From Metaclostridioides mangenotii (GTDB lineage Bacteria > Bacillota > Clostridia > Peptostreptococcales > Peptostreptococcaceae), in contig NZ_JAHLOF010000008.1 of assembly GCF_018917235.1 (NCBI RefSeq), positions 21,845-85,844 on the forward strand: a DNA stretch of 64,000 nucleotides, given 5' to 3'. Each line of letters opens with the position of its first letter. Position 1 is the first letter of the stretch. The position numbers and the translations under genes are program-made. This document shows positions 1 to 6,763 of the stretch, piece by piece. The notes beneath the pieces were generated by a model. It did no database searches, was not told the DNA's origin, and was given only the letters and a program-made list of their open reading frames with translations.

Positions 1-450
1 CAGCATCTTTAAGCCTTTGTGCTGCTGCTAATATATTCACTGGAAGCCTATTCCACTCATTTACTACTCGTCTATTTTTAGCAATACTTTCTTTTGGACC
101 GGCTGTTCTTCAGCCTGGTTTATAATGTTGAACTCCGCCTCTGGCCTTATTGCTTCTTACTAGAAATCTCCTAGCCCTTTCAACACCTTCATCTATATTT
201 AAATCTGCATTTGAATATTCTTCTCTTGCATATGGAGTTAAGTAAATTGCTGTGGCCAATTCATTTGGATTATCTCTAATGACCTTAAATAAATTTACAA
301 CATTTCCGTCTAGATCATTTATTATCTCACTATTGAGAATACAGCTCCGCTCCCGAAATATGGTTCTATATAACATTTATGATCTGGCATTAAAGAAATT
401 ATTTTACTGGCCATTCTCCATTTTGAGCCTGTCCATTTTAATACCTTCAT
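1..450 (-). pseudogene. Broken Dam-type adenine methyltransferase, truncated by the window edge
   Basis: Read leftward from the ATG at 448-450, which follows a GGAGG site, the product starts MKVLKWTGSKWRMASK and reaches IEPYFGSGAVF, the SAM-binding start of phage D12-class adenine methyltransferases. The frame then closes. The family continues in another frame with IINDLDGNVVNLF and ARRFLVRSNKARGG, so about ten bases seem lost near 330. A second lesion is a TGA at 110-112 in the sequence HYKPG-stop, where relatives have GW, after which homologous sequence (RTAGPKESIAKNRRVVNEW) continues to the window start. The two lesions together make a pseudogene the simplest reading. The gene is the first visible member of the leftward phage early module. 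The family assignment is firm; that both lesions are real rather than sequencing errors is inferred. Confidence 0.8.
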
Positions 451-453
451 ACT

Positions 454-687
454 CTAATCCTCCATATCCTTAATATATATTTTAGGTACTATACTCAATG
501 TCGGTTTAAACAACCTATCTGAATTTGCTAATCTCTCATTTTGCATATCAACTGTAAAGTCAATCTCTCTAATTTCTCTATTTCCAAAACGTTTTAAAAC
601 TATATTTTTAGTTAAACAACCTTCATCAGATATGCAATAAAAAGGAAAGTTATTTTTGCTAACTTTTATAAACCCTTTAACCTTCAT
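454..687 (-). CDS. Hypothetical phage protein, 77 aa
   Basis: This small soluble protein starts MKVKGFIKV and ends IYIKDMED; I do not recognise its family. It has no membrane segment and no obvious catalytic motif, and its mixed hydrophobic/charged pattern is consistent with a small beta-rich fold. Its last codons (GAG GAT TAG) form the ribosome-binding site of the next gene at 450, so the two are translationally coupled. Its own start at 687 follows a GGGGAGG site provided by the end of the upstream gene. Position inside a dense leftward early phage operon is the only clue to role. Confidence 0.7.
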   Translation of the reverse strand: MKVKGFIKVSKNNFPFYCISDEGCLTKNIVLKRFGNREIREIDFTVDMQNERLANSDRLFKPTLSIVPKIYIKDMED

Positions 688-690
688 ACT

Positions 691-1017
691 CTAAACCTCC
701 CCATAAATCATGAGTTGCTTATTTCTATATAAATTTAAATATTCATTTATATAATCACATATCTTTTCTGTACGCTTAAATTTCATTTCAACATAAGGAT
801 GATTAAAATCTAGCATTTCCTGTGTTATTCCTAATTTATCTAAACTTATGTAAAAGTCTTCACTCCTATTGCAAATTCTCAAAGCTTCCTCTTTTGTATA
901 TACTCCAACCTTACTTAAGTCGCTATAATATCCGCTCCGATTCTTTCCCCAAAACACTAAATTATCTCGATTGAAATATCCGTATCTTAAACAGATTATT
1001 AGATATTTATTATTCAC
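691..1017 (-). CDS. Hypothetical phage protein, 108 aa, GTG start
   Basis: The product (MNNKYLIICLRYGYFN...) is rich in Tyr, Asn and Lys, has no membrane segment, and is not a family I recognise. Translation probably begins at the GTG at 1015-1017, placed 4 nt after the stop of the upstream gene, with the GGGAGG site overlapping that stop. Its own end (GGG GAG GTT TAG) supplies the Shine-Dalgarno for the gene at 687. It is part of the leftward early operon of the prophage. Function unknown. Confidence 0.68.
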   Translation of the reverse strand: MNNKYLIICLRYGYFNRDNLVFWGKNRSGYYSDLSKVGVYTKEEALRICNRSEDFYISLDKLGITQEMLDFNHPYVEMKFKRTEKICDYINEYLNLYRNKQLMIYGEV

Positions 1018-1020
1018 ACT

Positions 1021-1485
1021 CTAATCCTCCCAATCCGCTTTTCTAAAACTAAACACGACATATCCGTCCTGCTGTGCATAGTCCGTTACATATGTAATAA
1101 CACCTTTGAAGTACCTTCCTGTGTATGTTTTTTTATCGTCCTGTAGTTCGTTTAAAACTATCCTGTCTCCCACTCTGTAATTTCTATCATTCTTTCGTAT
1201 TTCAAAAGTTTTAGATCCGTTTAACACTGGTTCAAAATACTCTTTATAGATTTTAAGTTCATGTGTAGTAACCTCATCTTTTTGAAAATATTCTTCAAGC
1301 ATCAATCCGAACAATACCTTGTCATTGTCACTCATTTTATCTTTTGGTCTTCGTATCATGCGTATATCTTCTTTAAGTAACTCATCATAACAAGACTTGC
1401 ATAAAAATATTTTACGGGGTAACTGTTTTGATTTGCAAAGTTCCATCTCCTTCTGGCACCTAGAACAGCTTATTATTCTTTTCAT
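1021..1485 (-). CDS. ASCH/DUF3850-like protein with N-terminal zinc ribbon
   Basis: Residues about 7-35 hold two CxxC pairs (CSRC and CKSC), a probable zinc ribbon. Residues about 75-150 match the DUF3850 form of the PUA/ASCH fold: HELKIYKEYFEPVLNG, then FEIRKNDRNYRVGD and a closing GYVVFSF strand. ASCH-type domains are thought to bind RNA or modified bases. The combination suggests a small nucleic-acid-binding phage protein, but no enzymatic residue can be named. The start at 1485 follows GGAGGGTTAGAGT, which contains the stop of the 50-aa upstream gene. The family call is good; the biological role is unknown. Confidence 0.8.
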   Translation of the reverse strand: MKRIISCSRCQKEMELCKSKQLPRKIFLCKSCYDELLKEDIRMIRRPKDKMSDNDKVLFGLMLEEYFQKDEVTTHELKIYKEYFEPVLNGSKTFEIRKNDRNYRVGDRIVLNELQDDKKTYTGRYFKGVITYVTDYAQQDGYVVFSFRKADWED

Positions 1486-1488
1486 ACT

Positions 1489-1641
1489 CTAACCCTCCAA
1501 TTTATCTATCATATCTATTAATTTTGTTAATGTCTCCCTTGTCATTTTGTAGTACTCTTTCTTGTCCATGCTAAGCAAATTATGATCATCTATCCACTCG
1601 TATAAGTCTTCTAATTCTTCTTGCAATTCCATTGGATCCAT
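1489..1641 (-). CDS. Hypothetical phage protein, 50 aa
   Basis: This short ORF encodes an acidic, helical protein (MDPMELQEELEDLYEWID...) with no recognisable domain. It is supported by its fit between neighbours. It starts right after the TGA/TAA-rich end of the 61-aa gene, with a GGGGG site, and ends in GAG GGT TAG, which doubles as the ribosome-binding site of the ASCH gene at 1485. The heptad-like spacing of Leu and Ile suggests a helix or coiled coil. Confidence 0.6.
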   Translation of the reverse strand: MDPMELQEELEDLYEWIDDHNLLSMDKKEYYKMTRETLTKLIDMIDKLEG

Positions 1642-1642
1642 A

Positions 1643-1828
1643 TTACTCAGCCCCCTTATATTCTCTATGCCAACATTTTATACACTCGCCGTCACAATCC
1701 TTACCAGGTATTTGGTCTTCAATGCAAGACCAATGTTCAATACAACCATTTTCTAGTATCTCCATTTTCACAAAGCCTCTTAGTTCATCTACGCTCATTT
1801 CATTAACTAATTTGTCTATAATAGTCAT
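1643..1828 (-). CDS. Hypothetical Cys-rich phage protein, 61 aa
   Basis: The protein has a helical N-terminus (MTIIDKLVNEMSVDELRGFV) followed by five cysteines within about 25 residues (C..HWSC...DCDGECIKCW), a likely small metal-binding site. I do not know the family. It starts behind GGAGGTAAGTAATATG, the same leader that precedes the gene at 2053, and its stop lies at the start of the next gene. Coupled translation within the early phage operon is likely. Confidence 0.65.
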   Translation of the reverse strand: MTIIDKLVNEMSVDELRGFVKMEILENGCIEHWSCIEDQIPGKDCDGECIKCWHREYKGAE

Positions 1829-1840
1829 ATTACTTACCTC

Positions 1841-2053
1841 CTAAAATGTTTTCTCTAATTGTTCTACAAGCGGTATTAATTCTTCGTCTCTATCTTCGAT
1901 ATATTTCAATTGTTCATTTGTTGCGTTTACTGTTAGTTCTTTTATTCTTGCGATATAATTTGGAATGTCTTTAGTTTCTTTTATTGCTAATTTAACAGAA
2001 TTTATTACTTGATCAATTAACATTTTAACTTCTTTAAATTCTTGTTCATCCAT
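1841..2053 (-). CDS. Hypothetical phage protein, 70 aa
   Basis: A fully helical, acidic small protein (MDEQEFKEVKMLIDQV...LEQLEKTF region) with heptad-like hydrophobics, probably a coiled coil. No known domain is apparent. The start at 2053 overlaps the end of the membrane-protein gene, whose final codons GGA GGT AAG TAA form its ribosome-binding site. Confidence 0.62.
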   Translation of the reverse strand: MDEQEFKEVKMLIDQVINSVKLAIKETKDIPNYIARIKELTVNATNEQLKYIEDRDEELIPLVEQLEKTF

Positions 2054-2054
2054 A

Positions 2055-2279
2055 TTACTTACCTCCCATATCCTTAGTTAAATTATTCAGACTGACCTTA
2101 CTTCTCAAATACTTATTTTCACGATTCAACTGTATGCATCTACAATAAACTTCATCCGATAACTTGTTACTTTCTAAATGACTTCTATATTCCACCCAAC
2201 GACCAAGTAAGAATACCGCAATTAACGTCCCTATCGCCACTAGGACAAGTATTATTACGATTGCTATATCATTAATCAT
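2055..2279 (-). CDS. Small single-TM phage protein, 74 aa
   Basis: Residues about 4-27 (IAIVIILVLVAIGTLIAVFLLG) form one strong transmembrane helix, followed by a charged cytoplasmic or coiled-coil tail with a CRC cysteine pair. The start at 2279 overlaps the end of the 79-aa gene by 8 nt. Single-TM early phage proteins can act in membrane anchoring or exclusion, but nothing here identifies the role. Confidence 0.65.
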   Translation of the reverse strand: MINDIAIVIILVLVAIGTLIAVFLLGRWVEYRSHLESNKLSDEVYCRCIQLNRENKYLRSKVSLNNLTKDMGGK

Positions 2280-2511
2280 TTTGCACCTCTTTTTCGCTTA
2301 CAGCTTGTTTAATTGCATCTATTGCTTCCCTAGGATTATAAAAACTATCTGCAAACTCCCAAGCTATATTATTAATAATTTCAGAAACCTCATAATACAG
2401 CTTCCTTTCGTGGTTCTGAAAAATCTCTATTGTAAAAAGTCTGTTATTAACGGATATTGTTTTATAGTGTCTTACATAAGTTAACTCTATTAGTCTAGTT
2501 ATCATATTCAC
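2272..2511 (-). CDS. Hypothetical phage protein, 79 aa
   Basis: A soluble alpha/beta-like protein (MNMITRLIELTYVRHYKTIS...). The C-terminal half, EFADSFYNPREAIDAIKQAV, looks helical. No family is recognised. The start at 2511 has a GGAGGGTGA site inside the end of the 43-aa upstream ORF (17-nt overlap), and its stop overlaps the next start by 8 nt, a compact operon arrangement that supports it being real. Confidence 0.62.
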   Translation of the reverse strand: MNMITRLIELTYVRHYKTISVNNRLFTIEIFQNHERKLYYEVSEIINNIAWEFADSFYNPREAIDAIKQAVSEKEVQND

Positions 2512-2626
2512 CCTCCAAAACTATCTCAGCCTTAATTATGGCTTCAAGAATGCTATAACCTTCATCTATCCAATAATGCCTTGCTAGATCAATTAAGGCT
2601 TGTCTATCTTCTAGTTTTACTTTCAT
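2495..2626 (-). CDS. Hypothetical phage protein, 43 aa
   Basis: A short acidic, helical product (MKVKLEDRQALIDLARHYW...). Its ATG at 2624-2626 directly follows the TAA of the upstream Cys-rich gene, with an AAAGGAG site inside that gene. Its end overlaps the next gene by 17 nt and supplies that gene's ribosome-binding site. Packing is the main support; function unknown. Confidence 0.55.
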   Translation of the reverse strand: MKVKLEDRQALIDLARHYWIDEGYSILEAIIKAEIVLEGEYDN

Positions 2627-2785
2627 TTACTGCTCCTTTTCGTAAGGACATTCTTCTATATCCTCTTCACCCTCTAATAAAGCACAATACCAACCTTTTT
2701 TTATACATTTATATTTTTCATTGCAATCCTTACAGCATCTACTGTCATTGTTTTCACTGCAACCGCTTTCTGTGCAAATTCTCAT
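2627..2785 (-). CDS. Hypothetical phage protein with eight cysteines, 52 aa
   Basis: The product has eight Cys in 52 residues (MRICTESGC...RCCKDC...KYKC...WYC...EECPY), spaced like a small zinc-binding or disulphide knuckle. The start at 2785 follows AAAGGTG, and the stop abuts the next ATG directly. It lies just downstream of the replication gene. No named family; a zinc-binding regulatory or nucleic-acid role is only a guess from the Cys pattern. Confidence 0.58.
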   Translation of the reverse strand: MRICTESGCSENNDSRCCKDCNEKYKCIKKGWYCALLEGEEDIEECPYEKEQ

Positions 2786-2819
2786 GTAATCACACCTTTC
2801 TAGAGGGGTTGTCCCCCTC

Positions 2820-3680
2820 CTATTTAAACTTTTCTCTTTGGCTCTTTCTGATTATCTCGTCCAGTTCATCAGAAGAGTATTGTGTGAATGATTCCTCAAA
2901 GTTATGGAACCCTGTCTTTTTAGATCTATAATTCGTTTCTTTACTAGTTGTTTTTCTTTCCTTCGATTTAATTTTCCCTTGCTCTCTTTCCAACTCTAGA
3001 GCTTTCAGTTGTTCATATGTAGTTATGTTGTTATCGTTCCATTGTTTAATGATCCCTTTTAGATAGCCTTGTGTTAACTTTCCACGTTCTGTACATATTT
3101 CTACTGCTCTTCTAAATAAATCTAATTCCATTTCCTTAGAAAGTTCTACAAGCCATTGTGCAGTGATCCCATTTACTACCCCGATATTTTGTTGGTAGAG
3201 TTTACTAAATTCTCCTAAAGAGTTATCCACAGGCTCGTCCTCATTTTCTATATACATACTTGTTATATTAGTATTGTTAATATTAGTATTGTTACTGGCT
3301 CTCACAGACCCTACCTGTGGGTTCTCACAGACCCTACCGTTGTGTCTCTCTGAACCTAGGTTCTCACAGACCCCACCTTTTGCACTCATAATATAATACA
3401 AGTTACTATTGTTTTCTTTCTTGCCTTCAACTTTTCTAGTTACCTTTTTTATCAAGGATTTATCTTCTAAACTTTTTACAGTTCGCTTTACTGTAGCAAC
3501 ACTACATCCTGCTTTTTTAGATATAGTAGACATACTTGGAAAACAATTACTATCTTCATTTGTGTGTCTTACTAGGACTATGTAAATCATCTTTTCATAT
3601 GTAGTTAACTGCAAATTATCTATTAGTTCATTCTCAACCATAAACCAGTTCTTTTCTCTGTTGTCCTTAAGTAAATTCAA
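2820..3680 (-). CDS. Phage replication protein: winged-helix plus DnaD-like domain
   Basis: Residues about 10-85 form a HTH_36-type winged helix (TTYEKMIYIVLVRHTN, then AGCSVATVKRTVKSLE), typical of phage and plasmid replication initiators. A low-complexity linker rich in Asn/Thr/Ser follows. Residues about 155-225 resemble the C-terminal DnaD domain (QWLVELSKEMELDLFRRAVEIC, ending YLKGIIKQWNDNNITTYEQ). The tail is Lys/Arg-rich. In this family the protein marks the phage origin and recruits the host helicase loader. It lies downstream of the recombinase gene with a 16-nt gap, the common recombination-replication order. The usual separate DnaC-like loader is not visible nearby. The class is clear; the origin was not identified. 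Confidence 0.85.
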   Translation of the reverse strand: MNLLKDNREKNWFMVENELIDNLQLTTYEKMIYIVLVRHTNEDSNCFPSMSTISKKAGCSVATVKRTVKSLEDKSLIKKVTRKVEGKKENNSNLYYIMSAKGGVCENLGSERHNGRVCENPQVGSVRASNNTNINNTNITSMYIENEDEPVDNSLGEFSKLYQQNIGVVNGITAQWLVELSKEMELDLFRRAVEICTERGKLTQGYLKGIIKQWNDNNITTYEQLKALELEREQGKIKSKERKTTSKETNYRSKKTGFHNFEESFTQYSSDELDEIIRKSQREKFK

Positions 3681-3696
3681 GGCTTATCACCCTCTT

Positions 3697-4596
3697 TTAT
3701 AACTCTTTAAAACTTGCTTGTTGTTCCGTATCTTCTTTATCTTCAACCTCTGTAAAATCAGCATCTATTATTGGATTGTCTGTTTCCTTTGGTTCATATT
3801 TGCTAAGTATATCTAGCAGCTCGTCCACTTCTTCAAACTTTAATTCTTGTAAATCAAATCCGTTGCTAATGCAAAACTCTTCTAATTTAGATGTATCTTT
3901 TTTATCATCATAACTATACAAATCTTTCATGCTTGCAAGTTTTAAAATGACTTGTTTCTGATCTGTACTTGCCTTTCCTACCTCTATTGGTTTTTGTGGT
4001 AAGTTTTTATTAACTCCCATTTCTTCCTCTTGATATAATCCTCTTAATTCTTTTGGGAATGCCTCTCTTAATGCCTGAGATTGTGCAACTTTTCTAATCA
4101 TTGTTGCCCCTTTATTTGACCACATACTATTTAATTTTCCTTCTTTTGTTTTTTGAGCGTATTCTTCAAAACTTGGAACTGATCTGACTGGAAAATCTTT
4201 ATCTTTTAAATAAACTTCACACCAACCACCTACAAGATCCTCACCTGGTAGCTTTAAAGCTCCTTCACGCTCTTTTAATTCACCGTTTTTGTCTATTACT
4301 ACTACTCCTGCTTTCATTCCGTTAAAATTTGGATTATCATATGCTCTTTTTATAAATACATCCTTACCAACTATAATTTGTGCTTGTTGGCTTCCGAATT
4401 TAACTAAGTATGCATCCCTTACAAAAGGATTTAAGTTTTGTGCCTTGCATAACTCTAGAAACATTAAAACTTCTTGATCTGTAGCATTCTGGCCACCTAG
4501 GTAGTTCTTTACTGTCTCCTTTGTTAATCTTTGTCCACCTTCAAGAGTGAACTCTGCTAATGATAAAGCATTATTTTTTGTTAATTGATTGCTCAT
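3697..4596 (-). CDS. bet: Phage single-strand annealing recombinase, Bet/RecT superfamily
   Basis: The 299-residue length and core motifs fit phage Bet proteins: LFLELCKAQNLNPFVRDAY near residue 45, the QIIVGKDVFIKRA segment near 73, and the GATMIRKVAQSQALREAFP helix near 165. The family binds single-stranded DNA and anneals complementary strands during phage recombination. The acidic C-terminal third (LEEFCISNGFDLQELKFEE and a DE-rich tail) may contact host SSB. No partner exonuclease is recognisable among the adjacent small genes, so this is either an orphan recombinase or is paired with an uncharacterised protein. Its start overlaps the 92-aa gene upstream by 26 nt. Confidence 0.88.
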   Translation of the reverse strand: MSNQLTKNNALSLAEFTLEGGQRLTKETVKNYLGGQNATDQEVLMFLELCKAQNLNPFVRDAYLVKFGSQQAQIIVGKDVFIKRAYDNPNFNGMKAGVVVIDKNGELKEREGALKLPGEDLVGGWCEVYLKDKDFPVRSVPSFEEYAQKTKEGKLNSMWSNKGATMIRKVAQSQALREAFPKELRGLYQEEEMGVNKNLPQKPIEVGKASTDQKQVILKLASMKDLYSYDDKKDTSKLEEFCISNGFDLQELKFEEVDELLDILSKYEPKETDNPIIDADFTEVEDKEDTEQQASFKEL

Positions 4597-4849
4597 TCTT
4601 TGCCCCCTCCAATTCTTCTATTAAGTACTTAAAACAACTTGTATATCCATCTATGTAACTTCCGTAATAATCTTTGTTTTCTATATCTTTTAAATGTTCT
4701 CTTAGTTCTTCAATTGTCCGATTTTCTTCATACTTTTTAATAAAAGAATCAAGTGCTTTGCAACAGCCTTGTCTATATTCCTCTTCGACTCCTTCACATT
4801 TGAAAAACCTTGCTTCTAATAATCTATTTTCTAATTTTTTCATATGCAT
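4571..4849 (-). CDS. Hypothetical phage protein, 92 aa
   Basis: A helical, charged protein (MHMKKLENRLLEARFF...KNEQSINKK) with three or four central Cys and no recognised domain. It overlaps the XRE regulator upstream (26 nt) and the Bet recombinase downstream (26 nt), so the three are translationally linked. Given its position before bet it could be a recombination accessory protein, but there is no motif to support this. Confidence 0.65.
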   Translation of the reverse strand: MHMKKLENRLLEARFFKCEGVEEEYRQGCCKALDSFIKKYEENRTIEELREHLKDIENKDYYGSYIDGYTSCFKYLIEELEGAKNEQSINKK

Positions 4850-5048
4850 CTATATCACACACCAATTCATCTACTGATACTTCGAAAGCATCAGCTATCT
4901 TTTTAACTATTTTTATAGTTGGGTTCGTATTTTCGTTTCTGATTATTCTATATAAGTTACTTGGATCTGTTTCTATTTTTTCTGCTAATATGTATGCTTT
5001 CATATTCTTATCGAATAATAATTGGTTTATCTTGTCTCCTATTGTCAT
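4824..5048 (-). CDS. XRE-family helix-turn-helix regulator, 74 aa
   Basis: Almost the whole protein is one HTH_3 domain: KAYILAEKIETDPSNLYRIIRN is the helix-turn-helix and KIVKKIADAFEVSVDELV the closing helices. It has no effector domain. It is transcribed away from the two-TM gene at 5119, and a spaced inverted repeat lies between them (5060-5096), so it probably controls its own operon and that gene. This is a third XRE regulator, separate from the cI/cro-like pair at 7.5-8.3 kb. Confidence 0.82.
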   Translation of the reverse strand: MTIGDKINQLLFDKNMKAYILAEKIETDPSNLYRIIRNENTNPTIKIVKKIADAFEVSVDELVCDIDAYEKIRK

Positions 5049-5059
5049 AATTTTCCTCC

Positions 5060-5096
5060 TTGGTATGATATAATTTATTTATGGCTTAAATACCAA
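5060..5096. promoter_or_regulatory. Inverted repeat between divergent XRE gene and two-TM gene
   Basis: TTGGTAT (5060-5066) and ATACCAA (5090-5096) are perfect inverted half-sites spaced by 23 nt. They lie between two divergent start codons and flank a TATAAT-like box. This is a plausible operator for the XRE protein at 4824-5048. Binding is inferred only from position and symmetry. Confidence 0.4.
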
Positions 5097-5118
5097 AATT
5101 ATTTTAAGGTGGTGCATA

Positions 5119-5655
5119 ATGAAAAACTGGGAACAAATTTTATCTATAATGCTTAATCCAGTTATGGTACTAACTGTCGGAATTTTAACTATACTATTTA
5201 ATAGTAAATCTAATAGAAAATCTACTTCTTTTATAAAATTGGAAAAAGTGTACCATCCCTTGTTTTTAGAAATTGAACCATATCTTTTTAAGAATATCTC
5301 CCCTGAATTTACAAATGATTTTATTGAAAAATATAATGAAATATATGAAAAAAATTCATTATATGTTGATATAAATTTGCATTATGATCTTCAAGAATTT
5401 CAATACTTTTTACGTATCGGTTCTGAGGAATGGTGCAATAAATATTGGTTCAAAATATGCAACAATATCAATAACAATTATGATAAGTTATGTAAAACTA
5501 CTGATTTGCCTATCAGAAGTATCTTATATAGATTAAACAAGCAACAATATAGAACGAAACTGGAGATGTTCATTATGTTTTTAAGAGCAAGAAATGCACA
5601 TGTTTTTGCATTAGTGTACTTAGCTGCTTTACTGATTGCCTATTTATATCTCTAA
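5119..5655 (+). CDS. Unknown two-TM phage-borne protein (candidate moron)
   Basis: This 178-aa protein has a hydrophobic segment at each end: residues about 8-26 (ILSIMLNPVMVLTVGILTI) and 158-178 (NAHVFALVYLAALLIAYLYL). A soluble, Tyr/Asn-rich helical region of about 120 residues lies between them. This resembles small membrane effectors used in superinfection exclusion or abortive infection, but I recognise no family. It is the only rightward gene inside the leftward early module. It has its own AAGGTGG site and faces a dedicated XRE regulator, as expected for an independently controlled accessory (moron) gene. Function unproven. Confidence 0.75.
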   Translation: MKNWEQILSIMLNPVMVLTVGILTILFNSKSNRKSTSFIKLEKVYHPLFLEIEPYLFKNISPEFTNDFIEKYNEIYEKNSLYVDINLHYDLQEFQYFLRIGSEEWCNKYWFKICNNINNNYDKLCKTTDLPIRSILYRLNKQQYRTKLEMFIMFLRARNAHVFALVYLAALLIAYLYL

Positions 5656-5793
5656 AATATATCTAATAACAGCAACAAAAATAGTGATTAATCCAACATA
5701 GATTACTTTTTTTCTATCTTCAAAGTGAACAATAGGAACGATGAGAACCATAAATGTGGTTACTATCAATATCCATGAAATAATGTAATTCAT
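5644..5793 (-). CDS. Small two-TM protein, 49 aa
   Basis: The product (MNYIISWILIVTTFMVLIVP...) has two hydrophobic helices separated by the charged turn HFEDRKK. An AGGAG site precedes the ATG at 5791-5793. It converges on and overlaps by 12 nt the end of the 178-aa membrane protein. It resembles small membrane proteins such as holin-like or toxin-like peptides, with no specific match. Confidence 0.5.
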   Translation of the reverse strand: MNYIISWILIVTTFMVLIVPIVHFEDRKKVIYVGLITIFVAVIRYILEI

Positions 5794-5859
5794 TTTTTTA
5801 ATCTCCTATGGTATAATTTAAATACATTTATAATCAATAGTAGCCATTGCCGTGGCTAT

Positions 5860-6108
5860 CTAGCAATATTGAACTGGTATGGGTATCTCTCGTTCCAGTT
5901 CTTCTTGCTCTATTAACATTTCTATTTTTTCTGTATACTTCTCTATTTCTTTATAATCTGAGTAAGCCTTATTTACTATTTCCTCAGCTTCATCTGTTGT
6001 CAATCTTCTATTATTTCTAACCTTGTATTTGATGCTTAAATACTTAAGATATTCTTGTTTTCTTAGTTCTGATATTCTACTTAATTTCATTTGTAAAGCT
6101 TCATCCAT
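5860..6108 (-). CDS. Hypothetical phage protein, 82 aa
   Basis: A highly helical, charged product (MDEALQMKLSRISELRKQEY...EKIEMLIEQEELEREIP), likely a coiled coil. No catalytic or DNA-binding motif is visible. Its start lies 2 nt before the stop of the 40-aa ORF. Early-operon position only. Confidence 0.62.
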   Translation of the reverse strand: MDEALQMKLSRISELRKQEYLKYLSIKYKVRNNRRLTTDEAEEIVNKAYSDYKEIEKYTEKIEMLIEQEELEREIPIPVQYC

Positions 6109-6109
6109 T

Positions 6110-6232
6110 CTATATCCACTCCTTTAATTCAGATTTAGCGTTTTCTATTACATTTACACAGTCTACGTAGTGCTTTAGAGACGGTCTTTCTTTGTGTTTG
6201 ATACAACCTATTAAATAAGATATAAAGTTCAT
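6110..6232 (-). CDS. Hypothetical phage protein, 40 aa
   Basis: A short ORF with a strong TAGGAGGTAATAAAATG start at 6232. The product (MNFISYLIGCIKHKERPSLK...) is basic in the middle and helical at the end. Its last codons (AAGGAGTGGATATAG) place a ribosome-binding site in front of the 82-aa gene at 6108. Support comes from this packing and the strong start; function unknown. Confidence 0.5.
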   Translation of the reverse strand: MNFISYLIGCIKHKERPSLKHYVDCVNVIENAKSELKEWI

Positions 6233-6256
6233 TTTATTACCTCCTATTTGTCTAAT

Positions 6257-6421
6257 TTATTTGTTTTCCAATTCCAAAATCCTATGATGTTGTTGACTAT
6301 TAACCTCTTCTAGATCTGAGATTCTATCGTATAGATGATTAACGTTATAAGTAGCTAATGCTCCAATTGCTAAACTTGATAAAATTAGAACCCCTGCTAT
6401 AATTTTTGATAATTTATTCAT
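6257..6421 (-). CDS. Small membrane-anchored phage protein, 54 aa
   Basis: Residues about 5-24 (SKIIAGVLILSSLAIGALAT) form an N-terminal transmembrane or signal-anchor helix, followed by an extracellular-type coiled coil (LYDRISDLEEVN...LELENK). It is preceded by GCAGGAGGTAATTAAATG, a very strong start. No family known. Confidence 0.55.
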   Translation of the reverse strand: MNKLSKIIAGVLILSSLAIGALATYNVNHLYDRISDLEEVNSQQHHRILELENK

Positions 6422-6436
6422 TTAATTACCTCCTGC

Positions 6437-6733
6437 TTATTGAAATTTACCGCCAGTTTTTCTAAACCAATTTTTAAATGACACCTTATCAATTCTATAA
6501 TCTCTACCTACTCTTAAAACATCAAAGGCTCCAGTAGCTTCAGCTTTCTTTGCCATGTCTCTAGCCTTACCTTGCTTAATACAAAGCCATTCACAAAAGC
6601 CTTTGATGTCTACAAACTCGCAATCCAATCCTTTCTCATTTTTGAATATGTTTATTACGTCAGCTGCTTCGTCTCTTGTAAATAACTCTTCCACTATCTC
6701 CCTTGTTGAAAACTTTCTAAGTAAACTTTTCAT
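6437..6733 (-). CDS. Excisionase-like (HTH_17) DNA-binding protein
   Basis: The C-terminal half (ARDMAKKAEATGAFDVLRVGRDYRID...FKNWFRKTGG) fits the MerR-like winged helix of excisionases and helix_turn_helix_17 proteins, where the RVGRDYRI strand forms the wing. The N-terminal half contains TRDEAADVINIFKNEKG, which may be an extra DNA-contacting helix. In phages such proteins bend attachment-site DNA or regulate early genes. It sits between the antirepressor and the small-gene cluster, and a role in excision with the integrase at 9065 is plausible but not shown. Confidence 0.62.
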   Translation of the reverse strand: MKSLLRKFSTREIVEELFTRDEAADVINIFKNEKGLDCEFVDIKGFCEWLCIKQGKARDMAKKAEATGAFDVLRVGRDYRIDKVSFKNWFRKTGGKFQ

Positions 6734-6763
6734 ATTAATCCCCTCCTGCCCTTATAATAATTC

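Noticed and set aside
110..112. TGA in the methylase as a recoded Trp or Sec codon
   Set aside because: The same gene also carries a frameshift, no recoding signal is seen, and other genes use TGG for Trp normally.
1621..1844. Rightward 61- and 70-aa ORFs
   Set aside because: They are antisense to the 50- and 61-aa early genes, which have proper ribosome sites and fit the operon.
5841..5858. TAGCCA/TGGCTA hairpin as a terminator
   Set aside because: The stem is only 6 bp and no U-run follows on either strand, so it was not listed.
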